A model generated the notes under the pieces. The model was not told where the DNA came from and searched no databases. It was given only the letters and a program-made list of their open reading frames with translations. DNA of 64,000 nt, taken from assembly GCA_003451595.1 (NCBI GenBank), contig DMDA01000114.1, positions 3,860-67,859 on the forward strand, in the 5' to 3' direction. This document shows, piece after piece, positions 37,488-49,732 of the stretch (the stretch's first letter is position 1; every line of letters starts with the position of its first letter). This DNA is from Chloroflexota bacterium. GTDB taxonomy: Bacteria > Chloroflexota > Anaerolineae > Caldilineales > Caldilineaceae. A program made the position numbers and the translations under genes.

Positions 37488-40400
37488 TCATTCGGTAACT
37501 TTGATCTCCATAAGCTCGATGGCTTGATCCGGCGCGGGCAAGCCATCGCCATCCACAGCCGGTAGGCGCACACCACTGGCAGCGTCATAGAAGCCAAGCA
37601 GCAACCGATACACACCAGGCGCAGCGTTGGGCGCAACGTGCAGCACGACTGTCTCTGCGACACGTTCGCCTTTTTCCCATGCCGAGGTGGGGTTGGCGCC
37701 CGCCTGCGGCATGGCGTCGCCCTGTGCGGCCATGCCATGCGCCGGGCTATAGAGTTGCAGAAAGCGCGTGTAGTCGGTCGGCATGGCGTTCCGTGCGCGG
37801 TAGAAGAGCGTCACCGTGAGCGCGTCGCCCGCGCGGACGGTCGTATCCGATGCCTGCGTGTAGCCTTCGAGCGCGATCTGATCGCCAAATGTCGCAGTTC
37901 GTTTGCGCAGCGGGCGACGGTTGCTTGACGCCAACACCTTGAACTCCGCTGCCGTGTAGAGATCGCCCAGCAGCGCACCTGTTGTATCGAAGGCTGTCAG
38001 CAATTCGCCGGTGCGCCGGTCGCGCAGCCCGACGCGCACGCTGTAAAGCCCGCTGGCGGCATCCTCTGGCAGGGTCAACGTCGTCCCTTCATGCGGCGCC
38101 AGATAGGGCTGCCACAACTCGCGCACTGTGTCACGCCAGCCGACTTGCAAATCCTGCCCTGCCACCTTCTGCTGCGCAGCGTCCACGATCTCGACAAAGC
38201 TCTGATATGCAGCACGGTCGGGCGTCAGCGGCTGCCATAACAGATCGACGGAGACGCGATCCCCAGGCGCGGCGCGGAAACGCCCCTCCATCGGCGCGCC
38301 CTCAACAGCCACGCGCAGTCCGCTGAGCGTGGCTACAGGCGCTTCTGGCGCACCGAAGGTGGCATCTGCAACATGCGTCGGCGCAATGGCTGGGAGCGCG
38401 GGCAAGCTCACCGTCAGGAGCGGCCGCTCGATCGATGCCACTCGATCATCCTCGATCGCACGCCACGCCAGCGTCACCGTGTAGAGGCCGGCGGGCAGGC
38501 CAGGCGGCAGCGCCAGTTCCGCTGCGTCTTGCACCACTTCGCCGGGCGCCCACGTCGCGCTGCGCCACACGCCAAAACGCGGTGCGCTCTCGATCTCGCT
38601 GACGACGCGGCCATCGGCAGCGCGCACTGTCCAATGCGCCAACAGGTCAGGTTGATTGGTGCGCACGAACCAGGTCGGCGCTAGCTGCAGGCGATCGCCA
38701 GCCATGATCGTTGCAGTGATGCCGACCAGGTCCAGCCCAGGCGCCGCCGCATAGGGCAAGTCCACGATCGTCTCCTGTTCGAGAGGCGGCGGAGCCATCG
38801 CCCTGACGCCCCACACCAGCCCCATCGCCATCGCCACTGTTGCCGTCACGGTCAGCGCCTTCCACGCCCTGCCCAGCGCCAGCATAAACGCCAGCAACGC
38901 CACGCCGAACACGCTCAGCGCCAGCCCGGCTTGCTGCGCCAGCGTCGCGCCGCGCTGGAGATCAAGCGTGTGGACGTTAGCCGGGACACTCATCTCCACC
39001 AGCCCTGTGCGCGCTGCGGGCGCCGTCACGAGGGGAGCAACGGCGTCCAGCGCGGCGCTCACTTGCGGGAAATAGAATTGACGCCAGCGTAGCGCGAAGG
39101 GTTGCGGCGCATCGATTGTCAGGTGAAGATCGCCTCCCGTCGCGTCGTTCGCGGTGACGGTGGCTGTGACCGGCGGCGATGCTGGTGCAATCTCCGCCAG
39201 CGCGACGGGATTTGCCCAACGTGGTAGAAACTCGTCATCGTAACCGGCGCCGAATGCGGATTCCGCCATCTCGAAGCGCGCCAGCGCAGCCGGCGACAGC
39301 CTGACATCGGACGGCGCCACCATGTGCGGCGTCTCGGCAGCGCGCGGCGTCTGCGTGATGACGATAAAGGCGACGGCCAGCGCTGTCGCGCTGGCGCGTG
39401 CAACGGGTGTGCTGAGGGCAGTGACCGCACCAGCGCCAAGCAGTGCTGTCGCCAAACCGGCTATGCTCAACAGCCGCCACGGAAACTGAATCACTGCCAA
39501 TGCCGGGAAGGAGGCCCACAGCGGCGCACTCAACGGCGACATCAGCAGGATGCACACGCCGAGCACGCCCAGCCAGAACCACCATTCCGCTGTGCGCCGC
39601 CGTGTAAAGATCGACCCGGCCAGCAGCAGCCAGACCTGTACGGCGCCGAAGTGGTAGGGCGTTTGTCCGCCGTCCACCGCACGGAATCGCAGGTCGAGCG
39701 CAAGGAAATCTTGCCAGCGCCAGAGGTGGTCAAGCAGCAGCTGCGTCGACCACGCAGCAGTCGAGAGGTTGCTCCGCTCCAGCAACTGGGGCAGCCAGAT
39801 CACAGCGCTCAACAGAGCGGCCACTCCCGCTGCTGCCGTAGGCGCGGCCAGCAAGGCCAGATTGCGTCGCACCGCTGCCAAGACTATCACGTAGGCGACC
39901 AGACAAGGCAACGTCAGCAGAAAGGTGATCGTGTGCGTGGCGGCGAGCAGCGCCAGCAGCGTGGCGGCGAGCGCCAGCCACGACGCGTGGCGCGGGCTTC
40001 GCATCACCCCACGCCACGCCCAAAAGAGCCACGGCAACAGCGCCTGCGCACCCACCTCAGCAAACGCCCCGCGCACATAGACATTCGCTAGTAGATAGAG
40101 AGTGTAAGTGTAGGCGGTGGCGGTGAGGAGGGCGGCGGAGATTGAGAGATTGGAGATTGAGAGATTGGGGATTGAGAGATTGGAGATTGGAGATTGGAGA
40201 TTGGGAGATTCGCTGGCGCGCGCAATCTCCAATCTCCAATCTCCCAAGCGCTTAATCGCTTTATTCTCATACAGCCCCGCTCCCAAAAACGCTGCGCCAA
40301 CCGCGCCCACGATCACGGCGAGGGCAAAGGTGAGGCGGTAGCTATCGACCAGCGACGCTCCAGTCAAGTGCAGCCATTCGGCAACGTAGTACATGGCCGG

Positions 40401-40733
40401 CGCGTAGAAGGTGAAAAGTGGATAGCCGTAACCGGTGTAGAGTTCGGGCAGCCAGCGCGGCAGCAAGTCGCCGGCGCGCACGTGCTGGTCGAACAAGTAC
40501 AATCGCATCAGATGCACCGGCGTGTCATCGGCAATGATGGGCAGACCGTGCGTCAGCAGCACCCACACAGCCGGCAGAGCGATCACCGCCGCTAATGCCA
40601 GGAGGACGTAGATTCGACGCAGAGACGCAGAGACGGGGAAATGCGCAGAGCTGAAATCAGCATCATTTTCATGCTGATTGCTCTGTGTCTTCCCTGCGTC
40701 GCTGCATCGCTGCGTCAAGCGGTTCGCTATCAT
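37488..40733 (-). CDS. Large polytopic membrane protein (PTPS-related/GT-C-like) with C-terminal beta domains
   Basis: A 1081-residue protein. About ten to twelve helices occupy residues 40-560. They begin with an acidic extracytoplasmic loop (LPIIADDTPVHLMRLYLFDQ) and LPRWLPELYTGYGYPLFTFYAP, which resembles the membrane proteins called 6-pyruvoyl-tetrahydropterin-synthase-related. Residues after about 680 are beta-rich, with Ig-like repeats (MAGDRLQLAPTWFVR, GDRVSVDLLWQPL, AGDALTVTLFYRAR), probably outside the cell. The ATG at 40733 overlaps the upstream TGA (ATGA), so it is coupled to the GT39-like gene. Two repeat families lie inside the gene: one encodes residues 2-35, the other a Ser/Asn/Leu/Ile insert of about 45 residues in a loop. 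Function is unknown. Confidence 0.72.
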   Translation of the reverse strand: MIANRLTQRCSDAGKTQSNQHENDADFSSAHFPVSASLRRIYVLLALAAVIALPAVWVLLTHGLPIIADDTPVHLMRLYLFDQHVRAGDLLPRWLPELYTGYGYPLFTFYAPAMYYVAEWLHLTGASLVDSYRLTFALAVIVGAVGAAFLGAGLYENKAIKRLGDWRLEIARASESPNLQSPISNLSIPNLSISNLSISAALLTATAYTYTLYLLANVYVRGAFAEVGAQALLPWLFWAWRGVMRSPRHASWLALAATLLALLAATHTITFLLTLPCLVAYVIVLAAVRRNLALLAAPTAAAGVAALLSAVIWLPQLLERSNLSTAAWSTQLLLDHLWRWQDFLALDLRFRAVDGGQTPYHFGAVQVWLLLAGSIFTRRRTAEWWFWLGVLGVCILLMSPLSAPLWASFPALAVIQFPWRLLSIAGLATALLGAGAVTALSTPVARASATALAVAFIVITQTPRAAETPHMVAPSDVRLSPAALARFEMAESAFGAGYDDEFLPRWANPVALAEIAPASPPVTATVTANDATGGDLHLTIDAPQPFALRWRQFYFPQVSAALDAVAPLVTAPAARTGLVEMSVPANVHTLDLQRGATLAQQAGLALSVFGVALLAFMLALGRAWKALTVTATVAMAMGLVWGVRAMAPPPLEQETIVDLPYAAAPGLDLVGITATIMAGDRLQLAPTWFVRTNQPDLLAHWTVRAADGRVVSEIESAPRFGVWRSATWAPGEVVQDAAELALPPGLPAGLYTVTLAWRAIEDDRVASIERPLLTVSLPALPAIAPTHVADATFGAPEAPVATLSGLRVAVEGAPMEGRFRAAPGDRVSVDLLWQPLTPDRAAYQSFVEIVDAAQQKVAGQDLQVGWRDTVRELWQPYLAPHEGTTLTLPEDAASGLYSVRVGLRDRRTGELLTAFDTTGALLGDLYTAAEFKVLASSNRRPLRKRTATFGDQIALEGYTQASDTTVRAGDALTVTLFYRARNAMPTDYTRFLQLYSPAHGMAAQGDAMPQAGANPTSAWEKGERVAETVVLHVAPNAAPGVYRLLLGFYDAASGVRLPAVDGDGLPAPDQAIELMEIKVTE
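40139..40248. repeat. GATTGGA/GATTGAGA short tandem repeats with inverted copy, inside a gene
   Basis: A run of 7- and 8-base units (GATTGGA, GATTGAGA, GATTGGG) spans 40139-40210. After a GC-rich spacer (40211-40223) the inverse AATCTCC units follow to 40248, so a hairpin can form. The whole block is in frame in the membrane-protein gene and encodes repeated SNLxIxNLS-like residues. The same units recur at 60012-60109 and 61022-61186. Confidence 0.85.
40616..40716. repeat. GACGCAGAGA-type inverted repeat across a gene junction
   Basis: GACGCAGAGACGCAGAGACG (from 40616) pairs imperfectly with a CTGCGTCGCTGCATCGCTGC stretch ending at 40716. In the centre AATCAGCAT (40655-40663) and ATGCTGATT (40671-40679) pair exactly. 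The element lies within the first codons of the gene that starts at 40733 and resembles the element at 16283. Confidence 0.75.
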
Positions 40734-42691
40734 GGCGCCTCGTTGCACAGCGGCAGCGTGACCTGCCCCAGATTGTAGGTAGGATTGTCGCCTGCCAGCG
40801 GCAGCGCCTGGGTGGACTCGGTTTCGTAGGGGATCGCCCACACGGCGTAAACGCCTGGTGGAGGCGGATCACTGGAGAATTCAAAGAATTGTGTGCCGCT
40901 GTCCGGCGTCTCCCAGGCGCGGGCGGTGTGTCCACTGTCATCTTGCAGCCAGGCATCGACTTGTGCGACAACATCGCCGTTGCTGTCCACCAGCCGCACC
41001 GACGCCGACACATCCACCGGCTGGGGGCCTGGCGCCTGCCAGGCCAGGTCGACCGCGAGTTGCTCCGCGGGCGCGTCCGCAGGCAGGAAGCAATAGAGCG
41101 TCGCCTCGCCCAGGGTGACGCCGTCTTGTGTGACGACCGGGCCACCCGTCAATTCGACGCGCCGGGCGGTGGCAGGGACGGGACGGTAATACTCGATCTG
41201 ATACGTGCGTCCATCCTCCACGCCGTCGGCTACATACCCTGCCAGACGGAGCTGTGCATCGAGGCGGTGTTGTGGATCGGCGTCCAGATGCATGCCCGCC
41301 AGCCAGCGCACCAAGCCCACGCGCGGCGCCGTCGGCGTCTCGGGGAGAACAAACGGCCGCTCAACGACGACATAATTCGTGTTGAAATCGGTAATATAGT
41401 CGATCGACCAGTAGTTGCGCCGGGGCCAGCCCCACGACACCGGCACGATGTAAAAGGTCTCCGGGTTGGCTTCGATGGCGGCGGCAATGTTGAGCATGTC
41501 GGCGTCATATTGTTCGTAGCTCTCGCGCGCGGTCTGCCAGCGACTGTAGTCACGATAGCTGAGCGCGCCGTCGGCGGTGACGAGGAGCAGCCCCAACAAC
41601 AGCGCCCATCCGGCGCGCTGTTCGCCAAAGAGCCGCACGATCCCATAACCCGCCAGCAAAAAGACCGCCGGCGCAATCACCAGTACGCGCAGATGATTGG
41701 GCGGCAGCGGCATCCCAGATACCGCCAGGATGCCCGGCCAGATCATGACTAACACCGTCCATAGCAGCGTGCGCGGCGCAGTTCTGCGCAGAGAAAAGAG
41801 AGCGCCGAGTACAAAGAATGGCGCTACAAACCAGGCGACAGGTGGCCGCCCGGGGATGTTGTGCAGCCAGATCGGATCGCCAGTGACGCCAAACATCTTG
41901 AGATGCTCCGTGAATTGCAGCCAAAACAGGGCCAACGGCTCCGGGCGCGCAAAGAGCCAGACTTGCTGTGAGCGTTGGAAGCCAGCCGCCGGGTTAAGAT
42001 AGATCGCTACGGCGAGTGGTGCGGCAACGAGCACTGCGGTCAGCACCAGCACGACCACGCCACGCCAGCGCAGCACCCGCCGCCAGTCCACCGCCAGCAC
42101 GATCAGCAGCAGCGGCGCAAAGCGCGCCGCAATGTAAGTGTACTGCATCACGCCCAGGAGCAGGCCGGCCAGCACGTAAGGACGCAAGTCGCTGCGGTCG
42201 CGACAGCGCCACCAGAGCAACAGCCAGAGCGGAAAGAGCGCCAAAAAGAGATTGGCGCGATAGGAGATGCGGCTGAGCGCCACCGTCCAGAAGGTGACGG
42301 CGACGAAGCCTGCGCCGATTAGGGCCGCGCGGTCGTCGAGCAGCCGTCGCCCCAAGGCAAAGGTGCTGGCGACAGCGACGACGCCGGCAAAGGCAGCGGG
42401 CAACCGCAGCACCAGCGCGTGATTGCCCAGCGCGCCGACGAACAGGCTCACGAGATAGATGTAGAGCGGTTCACGCCCGTTGTTTTCAGGAAAGAAGAGC
42501 GGCGTAACGCCCTGCCACACGCGCAGCGCGTCTGTGCCGTTGGCGCCTTCGTCGAAGTGCAACCCCGGCGGCGCCACGTCGAGTCGATAGACGCGCAAAC
42601 AGAAGGCGACCAACAGCAGCGTCAGCAGCAATAGGGTCATGATGGCAGCCGGTCTGCCTTGTTTCATGTGTGATGAACGATCGATCCGCAT
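40730..42691 (-). CDS. Glycosyltransferase family 39-like membrane protein
   Basis: A 653-residue protein with about eleven helices in the first 420 residues. The first extracytoplasmic loop carries LHFDEGANGTDALRVWQG, with the Asp-Glu pair that is catalytic in GT39/ArnT-like polyprenyl-phosphate-sugar transferases. The pattern PLYIYLVSLFVGALG also fits. The C-terminal ~230 residues form extracytoplasmic beta-rich domains (VTLGEATLYCFLPADAPA, PQPVDVSASVRLVDSNGD). A role in surface-glycan or protein glycosylation is inferred. The ATG at 42691 has GAGAAGG upstream; an ATG at 42667 lacks a ribosome site. The end overlaps the following gene as ATGA. Confidence 0.82.
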   Translation of the reverse strand: MRIDRSSHMKQGRPAAIMTLLLLTLLLVAFCLRVYRLDVAPPGLHFDEGANGTDALRVWQGVTPLFFPENNGREPLYIYLVSLFVGALGNHALVLRLPAAFAGVVAVASTFALGRRLLDDRAALIGAGFVAVTFWTVALSRISYRANLFLALFPLWLLLWWRCRDRSDLRPYVLAGLLLGVMQYTYIAARFAPLLLIVLAVDWRRVLRWRGVVVLVLTAVLVAAPLAVAIYLNPAAGFQRSQQVWLFARPEPLALFWLQFTEHLKMFGVTGDPIWLHNIPGRPPVAWFVAPFFVLGALFSLRRTAPRTLLWTVLVMIWPGILAVSGMPLPPNHLRVLVIAPAVFLLAGYGIVRLFGEQRAGWALLLGLLLVTADGALSYRDYSRWQTARESYEQYDADMLNIAAAIEANPETFYIVPVSWGWPRRNYWSIDYITDFNTNYVVVERPFVLPETPTAPRVGLVRWLAGMHLDADPQHRLDAQLRLAGYVADGVEDGRTYQIEYYRPVPATARRVELTGGPVVTQDGVTLGEATLYCFLPADAPAEQLAVDLAWQAPGPQPVDVSASVRLVDSNGDVVAQVDAWLQDDSGHTARAWETPDSGTQFFEFSSDPPPPGVYAVWAIPYETESTQALPLAGDNPTYNLGQVTLPLCNEAP

Positions 42692-42797
42692 GCACGCCTT
42701 CTCTCGAACGACCAGAACGCAAGCAAGTATGCCACAGGCGCGCACGGCTTCCGAGTTGCGGCCACGCCCGGAGTTTCATTTCGGCGCACTCACCAGC

Positions 42798-42836
42798 GTC
42801 GCTGTGTCTTGTCGCTGTGTCTTGTCGCTGTGTTTT
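42798..42836. repeat. Three 13-bp tandem repeats between divergent membrane-protein genes
   Basis: GTCGCTGTGTCTT, GTCGCTGTGTCTT and GTCGCTGTGTTTT follow without gaps, 51 bases before the gene at 42887 and about 107 bases from the divergent start at 42691. No promoter could be assigned with confidence in this gap. Confidence 0.85.
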
Positions 42837-42886
42837 GCCTCCGCTCAGATTCACGAAAAGCGGCATCCGCTGCTAGAATCCGTTAC

Positions 42887-45364
42887 ATGTCTGCTGCAAA
42901 GGTGGCCTATCATCGTTACCTCGTCTATGCTACGCTGTTGTCGCTCATCCTTGTTTCCACGCTCTTGAGCCTGCGTTGGGTGCAGATCAATGCCGTGCTG
43001 GTTGGTCGCGATTCCGCCGGTCATCTCGAACAGTCGCTCAATACGGCGGATGCACTGGCGCAAGGCGGACTGGCGGGCGTCTTTCAGGCCGTCACACTCG
43101 ATGATTACCGCCCGCCGCTACTCTATTTGCTCACGCAGCCAGCCTACGCCATGCTCGATCGCAGCATGGACGCGGCGCAGTTGCCCAACATCGTCCTATT
43201 TGGTGTGATTCTGTGGCTGACTTTCTTGCTGGCGCGCCGCGTGACGGGCGACTGGATGGCCCTCTTTGCGGTGGCGCTACTGAGCCTGCTGCCGATGGCG
43301 ACGGCCATGACGCGGCTCTACTACATGGAGAACGGGCTGACGGCGGCGTTGCTGTTGGCGCTCTATGCGTTGTTGCGCACCGAACACTTTGCGCAGCGCG
43401 GCTGGTCGTTGCTCTTTGGCGCGGCGTTGGGTGTAGCGTTGCTGGGCAAGTGGACTGCGCCGGTCTATCTGGCCTTGCCAGTGCTCTATCTTCTATGGAC
43501 AGGCGCATTCTGGCGCCGTCAGCGCGACGCGCTGCGCCGGTTACGGATCGAGTGGCGGACGGCGCTGCTGGCGTTGATCCTGGGCGCGGCATTGGCGTTG
43601 CTCTGGTATCTGCCCGGTCGCGCCTTCGTGCTCGATCAGGAGATGCCTTTGGGCGACTGGCTGCCGGCGCTGTGGATGCTGCTCTTCGCCATGACGTTCT
43701 ACGCCCTCTTTGTGGGCGGTGGTGTCGTGGGCAACTTCTGGACGGCGTTGCTCGTGGCGCTGACGCTTGCCAGTCTGTGGTACTTTCCACGCATCGACTT
43801 TGTCAACCGTCTCTCCGATGTGGCCTTTGGCACCGACCGCGGCACGCAGCAGTCGCTCGATCTTCTGCGTCTGAACACCTACACGCGCTATGGCGAGTAC
43901 TGGCTGACGCACCACATGGGGCCGCTGGCGTCGCTGGTCATCCTGCCCGTCGCCCTGCTGGGCTGGGGGCGACGCCTGCCACACTGGCGTCAGGCGCGCC
44001 CAACGGTGATCATCTATTGGTCGGCGCTGGTGGGAGCGCTGATTGTCCTCACGCTGTTGGCGCAGTCCAACCCGCGCAACCTGACGCCACTGTTGCCCCT
44101 CGTCGCCATTTTGCTGACGGAGGGCTTGCGCACCTTCCCGCGCCAGATCGCCGCCGTGTTTGGTCTGCTCTGGGTTGGCGTGCTATTCGTGCAGTGGTCG
44201 ATCTACACTTTTGACGAACTGGCATGGGTGCAGGCGCGCACACCGCAACTGTGGGTCTATGGTGACTATACGGCGTGGCCAGCGCACGGACCTTCTGATC
44301 CTGGCTACTGGATTGGCCCAGACGTGTTGGCGACTATCGGCAACCCGGAAGGTGACGCCGAGTCGTTGGGGATGTTGATCGACACGTGGGAACTTCATCG
44401 TGGGACGCTGCGCTATCTGGCGGCCCGCGATCGGCTCAATCTCACGATTTCGCCGCTCACGGAGCAAACTGGCGCAGCCTGGGGCGATCTGTTCGCCAAC
44501 CGCTGGCTGCTGCGCAAGGATGGCGACAACAGCGCAGTGCGTGCGCCAGGGCAGGCGCTGCTGGCGCGCATCGACGCCCACGATCCGCTCTTCGACCAAC
44601 TCTACGCGCCGGTCAAATCCTATTCACTGCCCAACGGCGACACGGCGACGTTGTATATGCGCGATGGCCCGCGTCAGCCGCGCCAATACCCGGTGATCCT
44701 GATCGAGACCGCACCAATAGCTGAAGCGCTCAATGCATGGTGGTCGCCCGGCGCCACCCTGATCTTTGGCGACCGTGATGTAGCGGTGTGGATGGCGGTG
44801 CACGGGCTAGACGCGGATCATGTGCTGCTGCCTGGCCGTGATGACGCAGGCTTTCCTGAACTACTGACCGACCTGACCGGCACGCTCTTCGTGGTTAGCC
44901 GCTATGAGCACGCCGCACGTGACATGATAGCCGCTGACAGCTACTTTGCGCGCACAGTCGCTTCTGGCGACACCGCGCTCGACGTCTTTGGCCGCCCCAC
45001 GCAGCCACTGGAACCGTTGACTGTTGCTTCACCCTGGGCAGAGATCACGGTAGACGCGCTGCGCAGCCTGCCAACCCTGAAACCTGGGGCAGTGCTCCCC
45101 ATCGAGTTGTCATTGACCAGTCTCGACGCGCGTCCGCTCAAGCTGTCGCTGCGGCTGGTGACGCCCGACGGCAACGTCATAGCGCAGAATGACGTGCCCG
45201 CCGATCCTGCTGTGCGCGCAGGTCTGTTGCTCCCGCCGGATGCTGTCCCGGGCGAATACACGTTGAGCGCCGTACTCTATGACCCCGCAACGGGCGCCGA
45301 TCTCCTCACGCGTGCGGGCGAGTCGTTGGGTCAACTGGCGACGATCGTGGTTGTGGCGCCATAG
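42887..45364 (+). CDS. GT-C (family 39-like) membrane protein with C-terminal extracellular part
   Basis: An 825-residue protein. About eleven helices lie in residues 10-450. The first loop, VLVGRDSAGHLEQSLNTADAL, followed by DDYRPPLLYLLTQPAYAML, has the acidic and Arg-Pro-Pro pattern of GT39-like enzymes. The second half is soluble, with a hint of a degraded alpha/beta region (WWSPGATLIFGDRDVAVWM, HVLLPGRDDAGFPELL) and a final beta domain (LKPGAVLPIELSLTSLDARP). The start at 42887 leaves a short N-terminal tail before the first helix; earlier ATGs read through the tandem repeats. It is divergent from the GT39-like gene and convergent with the next one. Substrate unknown. Confidence 0.75.
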   Translation: MSAAKVAYHRYLVYATLLSLILVSTLLSLRWVQINAVLVGRDSAGHLEQSLNTADALAQGGLAGVFQAVTLDDYRPPLLYLLTQPAYAMLDRSMDAAQLPNIVLFGVILWLTFLLARRVTGDWMALFAVALLSLLPMATAMTRLYYMENGLTAALLLALYALLRTEHFAQRGWSLLFGAALGVALLGKWTAPVYLALPVLYLLWTGAFWRRQRDALRRLRIEWRTALLALILGAALALLWYLPGRAFVLDQEMPLGDWLPALWMLLFAMTFYALFVGGGVVGNFWTALLVALTLASLWYFPRIDFVNRLSDVAFGTDRGTQQSLDLLRLNTYTRYGEYWLTHHMGPLASLVILPVALLGWGRRLPHWRQARPTVIIYWSALVGALIVLTLLAQSNPRNLTPLLPLVAILLTEGLRTFPRQIAAVFGLLWVGVLFVQWSIYTFDELAWVQARTPQLWVYGDYTAWPAHGPSDPGYWIGPDVLATIGNPEGDAESLGMLIDTWELHRGTLRYLAARDRLNLTISPLTEQTGAAWGDLFANRWLLRKDGDNSAVRAPGQALLARIDAHDPLFDQLYAPVKSYSLPNGDTATLYMRDGPRQPRQYPVILIETAPIAEALNAWWSPGATLIFGDRDVAVWMAVHGLDADHVLLPGRDDAGFPELLTDLTGTLFVVSRYEHAARDMIAADSYFARTVASGDTALDVFGRPTQPLEPLTVASPWAEITVDALRSLPTLKPGAVLPIELSLTSLDARPLKLSLRLVTPDGNVIAQNDVPADPAVRAGLLLPPDAVPGEYTLSAVLYDPATGADLLTRAGESLGQLATIVVVAP

Positions 45365-45381
45365 CCGTGAGTGGACAGCGA

Positions 45382-46851
45382 CTATTCACCGCTGACAGGA
45401 GCGCTGGTAGGAGGATGTGATGATGGCGCGGTCGGCGTCCTGAATGAAAACAGGCGGCTGAACACCACCGGGATGAAGAGCCAGATTGGATACTCCACCA
45501 AAAACTTGAAGCGATCGTTTTCCCCGTACTCCATCGTGATCGAGACCAGCGTCGTATAGACGATGATCAACGCACACCAAAACAGAACCGGATCGCCGTG
45601 TACGACTGTGGACAGTTGTCCTCGCGCGGCGCCCCATTGACGGGCAATCTGCATTGTATACAGCATGACAGCTAATGGCAGCAAGAAAAATTGCAACGTG
45701 CCGTACTGCCCCATCACGACGCCGCCCTGTAGAAGGTGATCGTACAGCATTTCATGCCAGGGGATTTCCTCTGCATTGGGGGTAAGATGCTTGAAGCGTG
45801 AGGCTGGCTGGCTGAACTGCAGGTAGCTCAGGTAGACCGTGCGGGCATACTCTGCCGGCAGCCGGGCGATCAGTCGCAGTGCATTGCGACCATACAGGGC
45901 GCTGATCGCCGGCACGTTGATATTGTTGAAGTCGTCATTTGCCAGCACGGATATATCTGTCTGTGCAGCAAAGCCGTACCGCACAAAGTCGGACGGCGGG
46001 GCAAACGCGCCCTCGGCTACAACCGCCGCATCGAGGATGCCGGCTTCGACCAGTGCAGGCAACTGTGGCAGTTTATCCCCGCGCGACGCTGCCTTCCACA
46101 ACCCGATGCCTGACCAACTGCTGGCGCTGAAGGTGTCGAACAGAATAAGGTTCTTGGCATACCAGCCGATGCTCAAGAGGCAGATCAGCACGCTCACGGC
46201 CAGAACGCGGCGACGTCTGACATTCGGCGTTAGCCACCAGACCATGAGCAGCGCTGGCGCCAACAAGACAACGTGGTAGACGCTGCGCGTGAGGATCAAC
46301 AGGTTCAACGCCATGAGAAAGGTGTAGAGCGCCGCTATTGACCGTCGCTGCCAATACCAGAGGAGGCAGGACAGCGTGGCCATCACTAGAAACGCCGTCA
46401 TCACCTCGTAGAGCACATAGGCTTCATACAGATAGAGCGCCGGGTTGAAGGCCAGAATCAGCGCCCACAGGACGGCAACCCAGCGTCGCGTCACAAAGTG
46501 CGCTGCCAGCAGGTAGAACATGCCGCTGATCAACGCACCTAACAGGATGTTGAAGAGATGCAGCGCCTCCAGGTGGTGCGGATAGAAGCGCTGGATCAAC
46601 AGACCGCCCACCAGGTTGAGCAGTGGCGGTTGCGCGTGCAAATACCAGAGACTCCCCCAGAGATCGCTGCGCAGCGCGTCGAGCGGCAACGTCTGCATGA
46701 ACCAATCCCAGTTGCTCAGCTTACTGTCAACCAGGATCGTGACCTCGAACCAGGTCATGTAGACAAACGCTAGCGTTGCATGGGCCAGCGCAAGCGCGCC
46801 AGCCCACGCAACGTCGCGGCGATCCAGCGGGCGAAGGTGAAAACCAGTCAT
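45382..46851 (-). CDS. GT-C-like membrane protein
   Basis: A 489-residue protein with about eleven to twelve helices. The first extracytoplasmic loop contains DSKLSNWDWFMQTLPLD and WYLHAQPPLLNLVGGLLIQRF. This resembles the HAQPP/HxPL motif of ArnT and other GT39-like transferases, though the usual DE pair is not evident. The large loop after helix seven carries GLWKAASRGDKLPQLPALV. It ends at a cytoplasmic tail of Pro/Ser/Ala residues. No strong ribosome site was found. Its start lies 112 bases downstream of the clpB stop, on the same strand. It is the fourth hydrophobic GT-C-like gene in a 9-kb region, so together they may build one surface polymer or glycan. Confidence 0.72.
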   Translation of the reverse strand: MTGFHLRPLDRRDVAWAGALALAHATLAFVYMTWFEVTILVDSKLSNWDWFMQTLPLDALRSDLWGSLWYLHAQPPLLNLVGGLLIQRFYPHHLEALHLFNILLGALISGMFYLLAAHFVTRRWVAVLWALILAFNPALYLYEAYVLYEVMTAFLVMATLSCLLWYWQRRSIAALYTFLMALNLLILTRSVYHVVLLAPALLMVWWLTPNVRRRRVLAVSVLICLLSIGWYAKNLILFDTFSASSWSGIGLWKAASRGDKLPQLPALVEAGILDAAVVAEGAFAPPSDFVRYGFAAQTDISVLANDDFNNINVPAISALYGRNALRLIARLPAEYARTVYLSYLQFSQPASRFKHLTPNAEEIPWHEMLYDHLLQGGVVMGQYGTLQFFLLPLAVMLYTMQIARQWGAARGQLSTVVHGDPVLFWCALIIVYTTLVSITMEYGENDRFKFLVEYPIWLFIPVVFSRLFSFRTPTAPSSHPPTSAPVSGE

Positions 46852-46909
46852 GGAGTCGGCGGCGCCTCATTCCTCACATGAAGCCGCCGCGCAGGGGTTC
46901 GCCATGTTT

Positions 46910-46947
46910 GCCGGATGCACGTGTCGGCGTCGATGCGTGCATCCGGC
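46910..46947 (-). terminator. Hairpin after clpB
   Basis: Twelve-base arms GCCGGATGCACG (46910-46921) and CGTGCATCCGGC (46936-46947) pair exactly with a 14-base loop, 17 bases after the clpB stop. On the minus strand AAACATGG follows, without a T-run, so termination would be weak or factor-dependent. Confidence 0.6.
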
Positions 46948-46963
46948 GTGGCGTGAGACCGTT

Positions 46964-49558
<2,595 letters not shown>

Positions 49559-49601
49559 GGAATATTCTCCCTCCGTATCATCAGACAGCAACTGGCATGA
49601 C

Positions 49602-49636
49602 GATAACCCAGATTTTTGGTGGAAGCCTGGGTTATC
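49602..49636 (-). promoter_or_regulatory. Inverted repeat in the clpB leader
   Basis: GATAACCCAG (49602-49611) and CTGGGTTATC (49627-49636) are exact inverses with 15 bases between them, 44 bases before the clpB start. A TTGACA (minus strand, 49654-49649) lies just upstream but without a good -10. The repeat differs from CIRCE. It may be an operator or an RNA hairpin. Confidence 0.5.
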
Positions 49637-49732
49637 AGCATGAGTTGTTGTCAACTGTTTGATTTGAACGCATTATCGCGTACGGAGATATGAATATCGT
49701 TGGCGAAATGTAAGTGTTTCGTTACTGACAGC

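Noticed and set aside
40685..41752. A 355-codon plus-strand frame opposite the GT39-like gene
   Set aside because: Antisense to a protein with clear membrane helices and the DEG motif; the plus frame has no recognisable fold.
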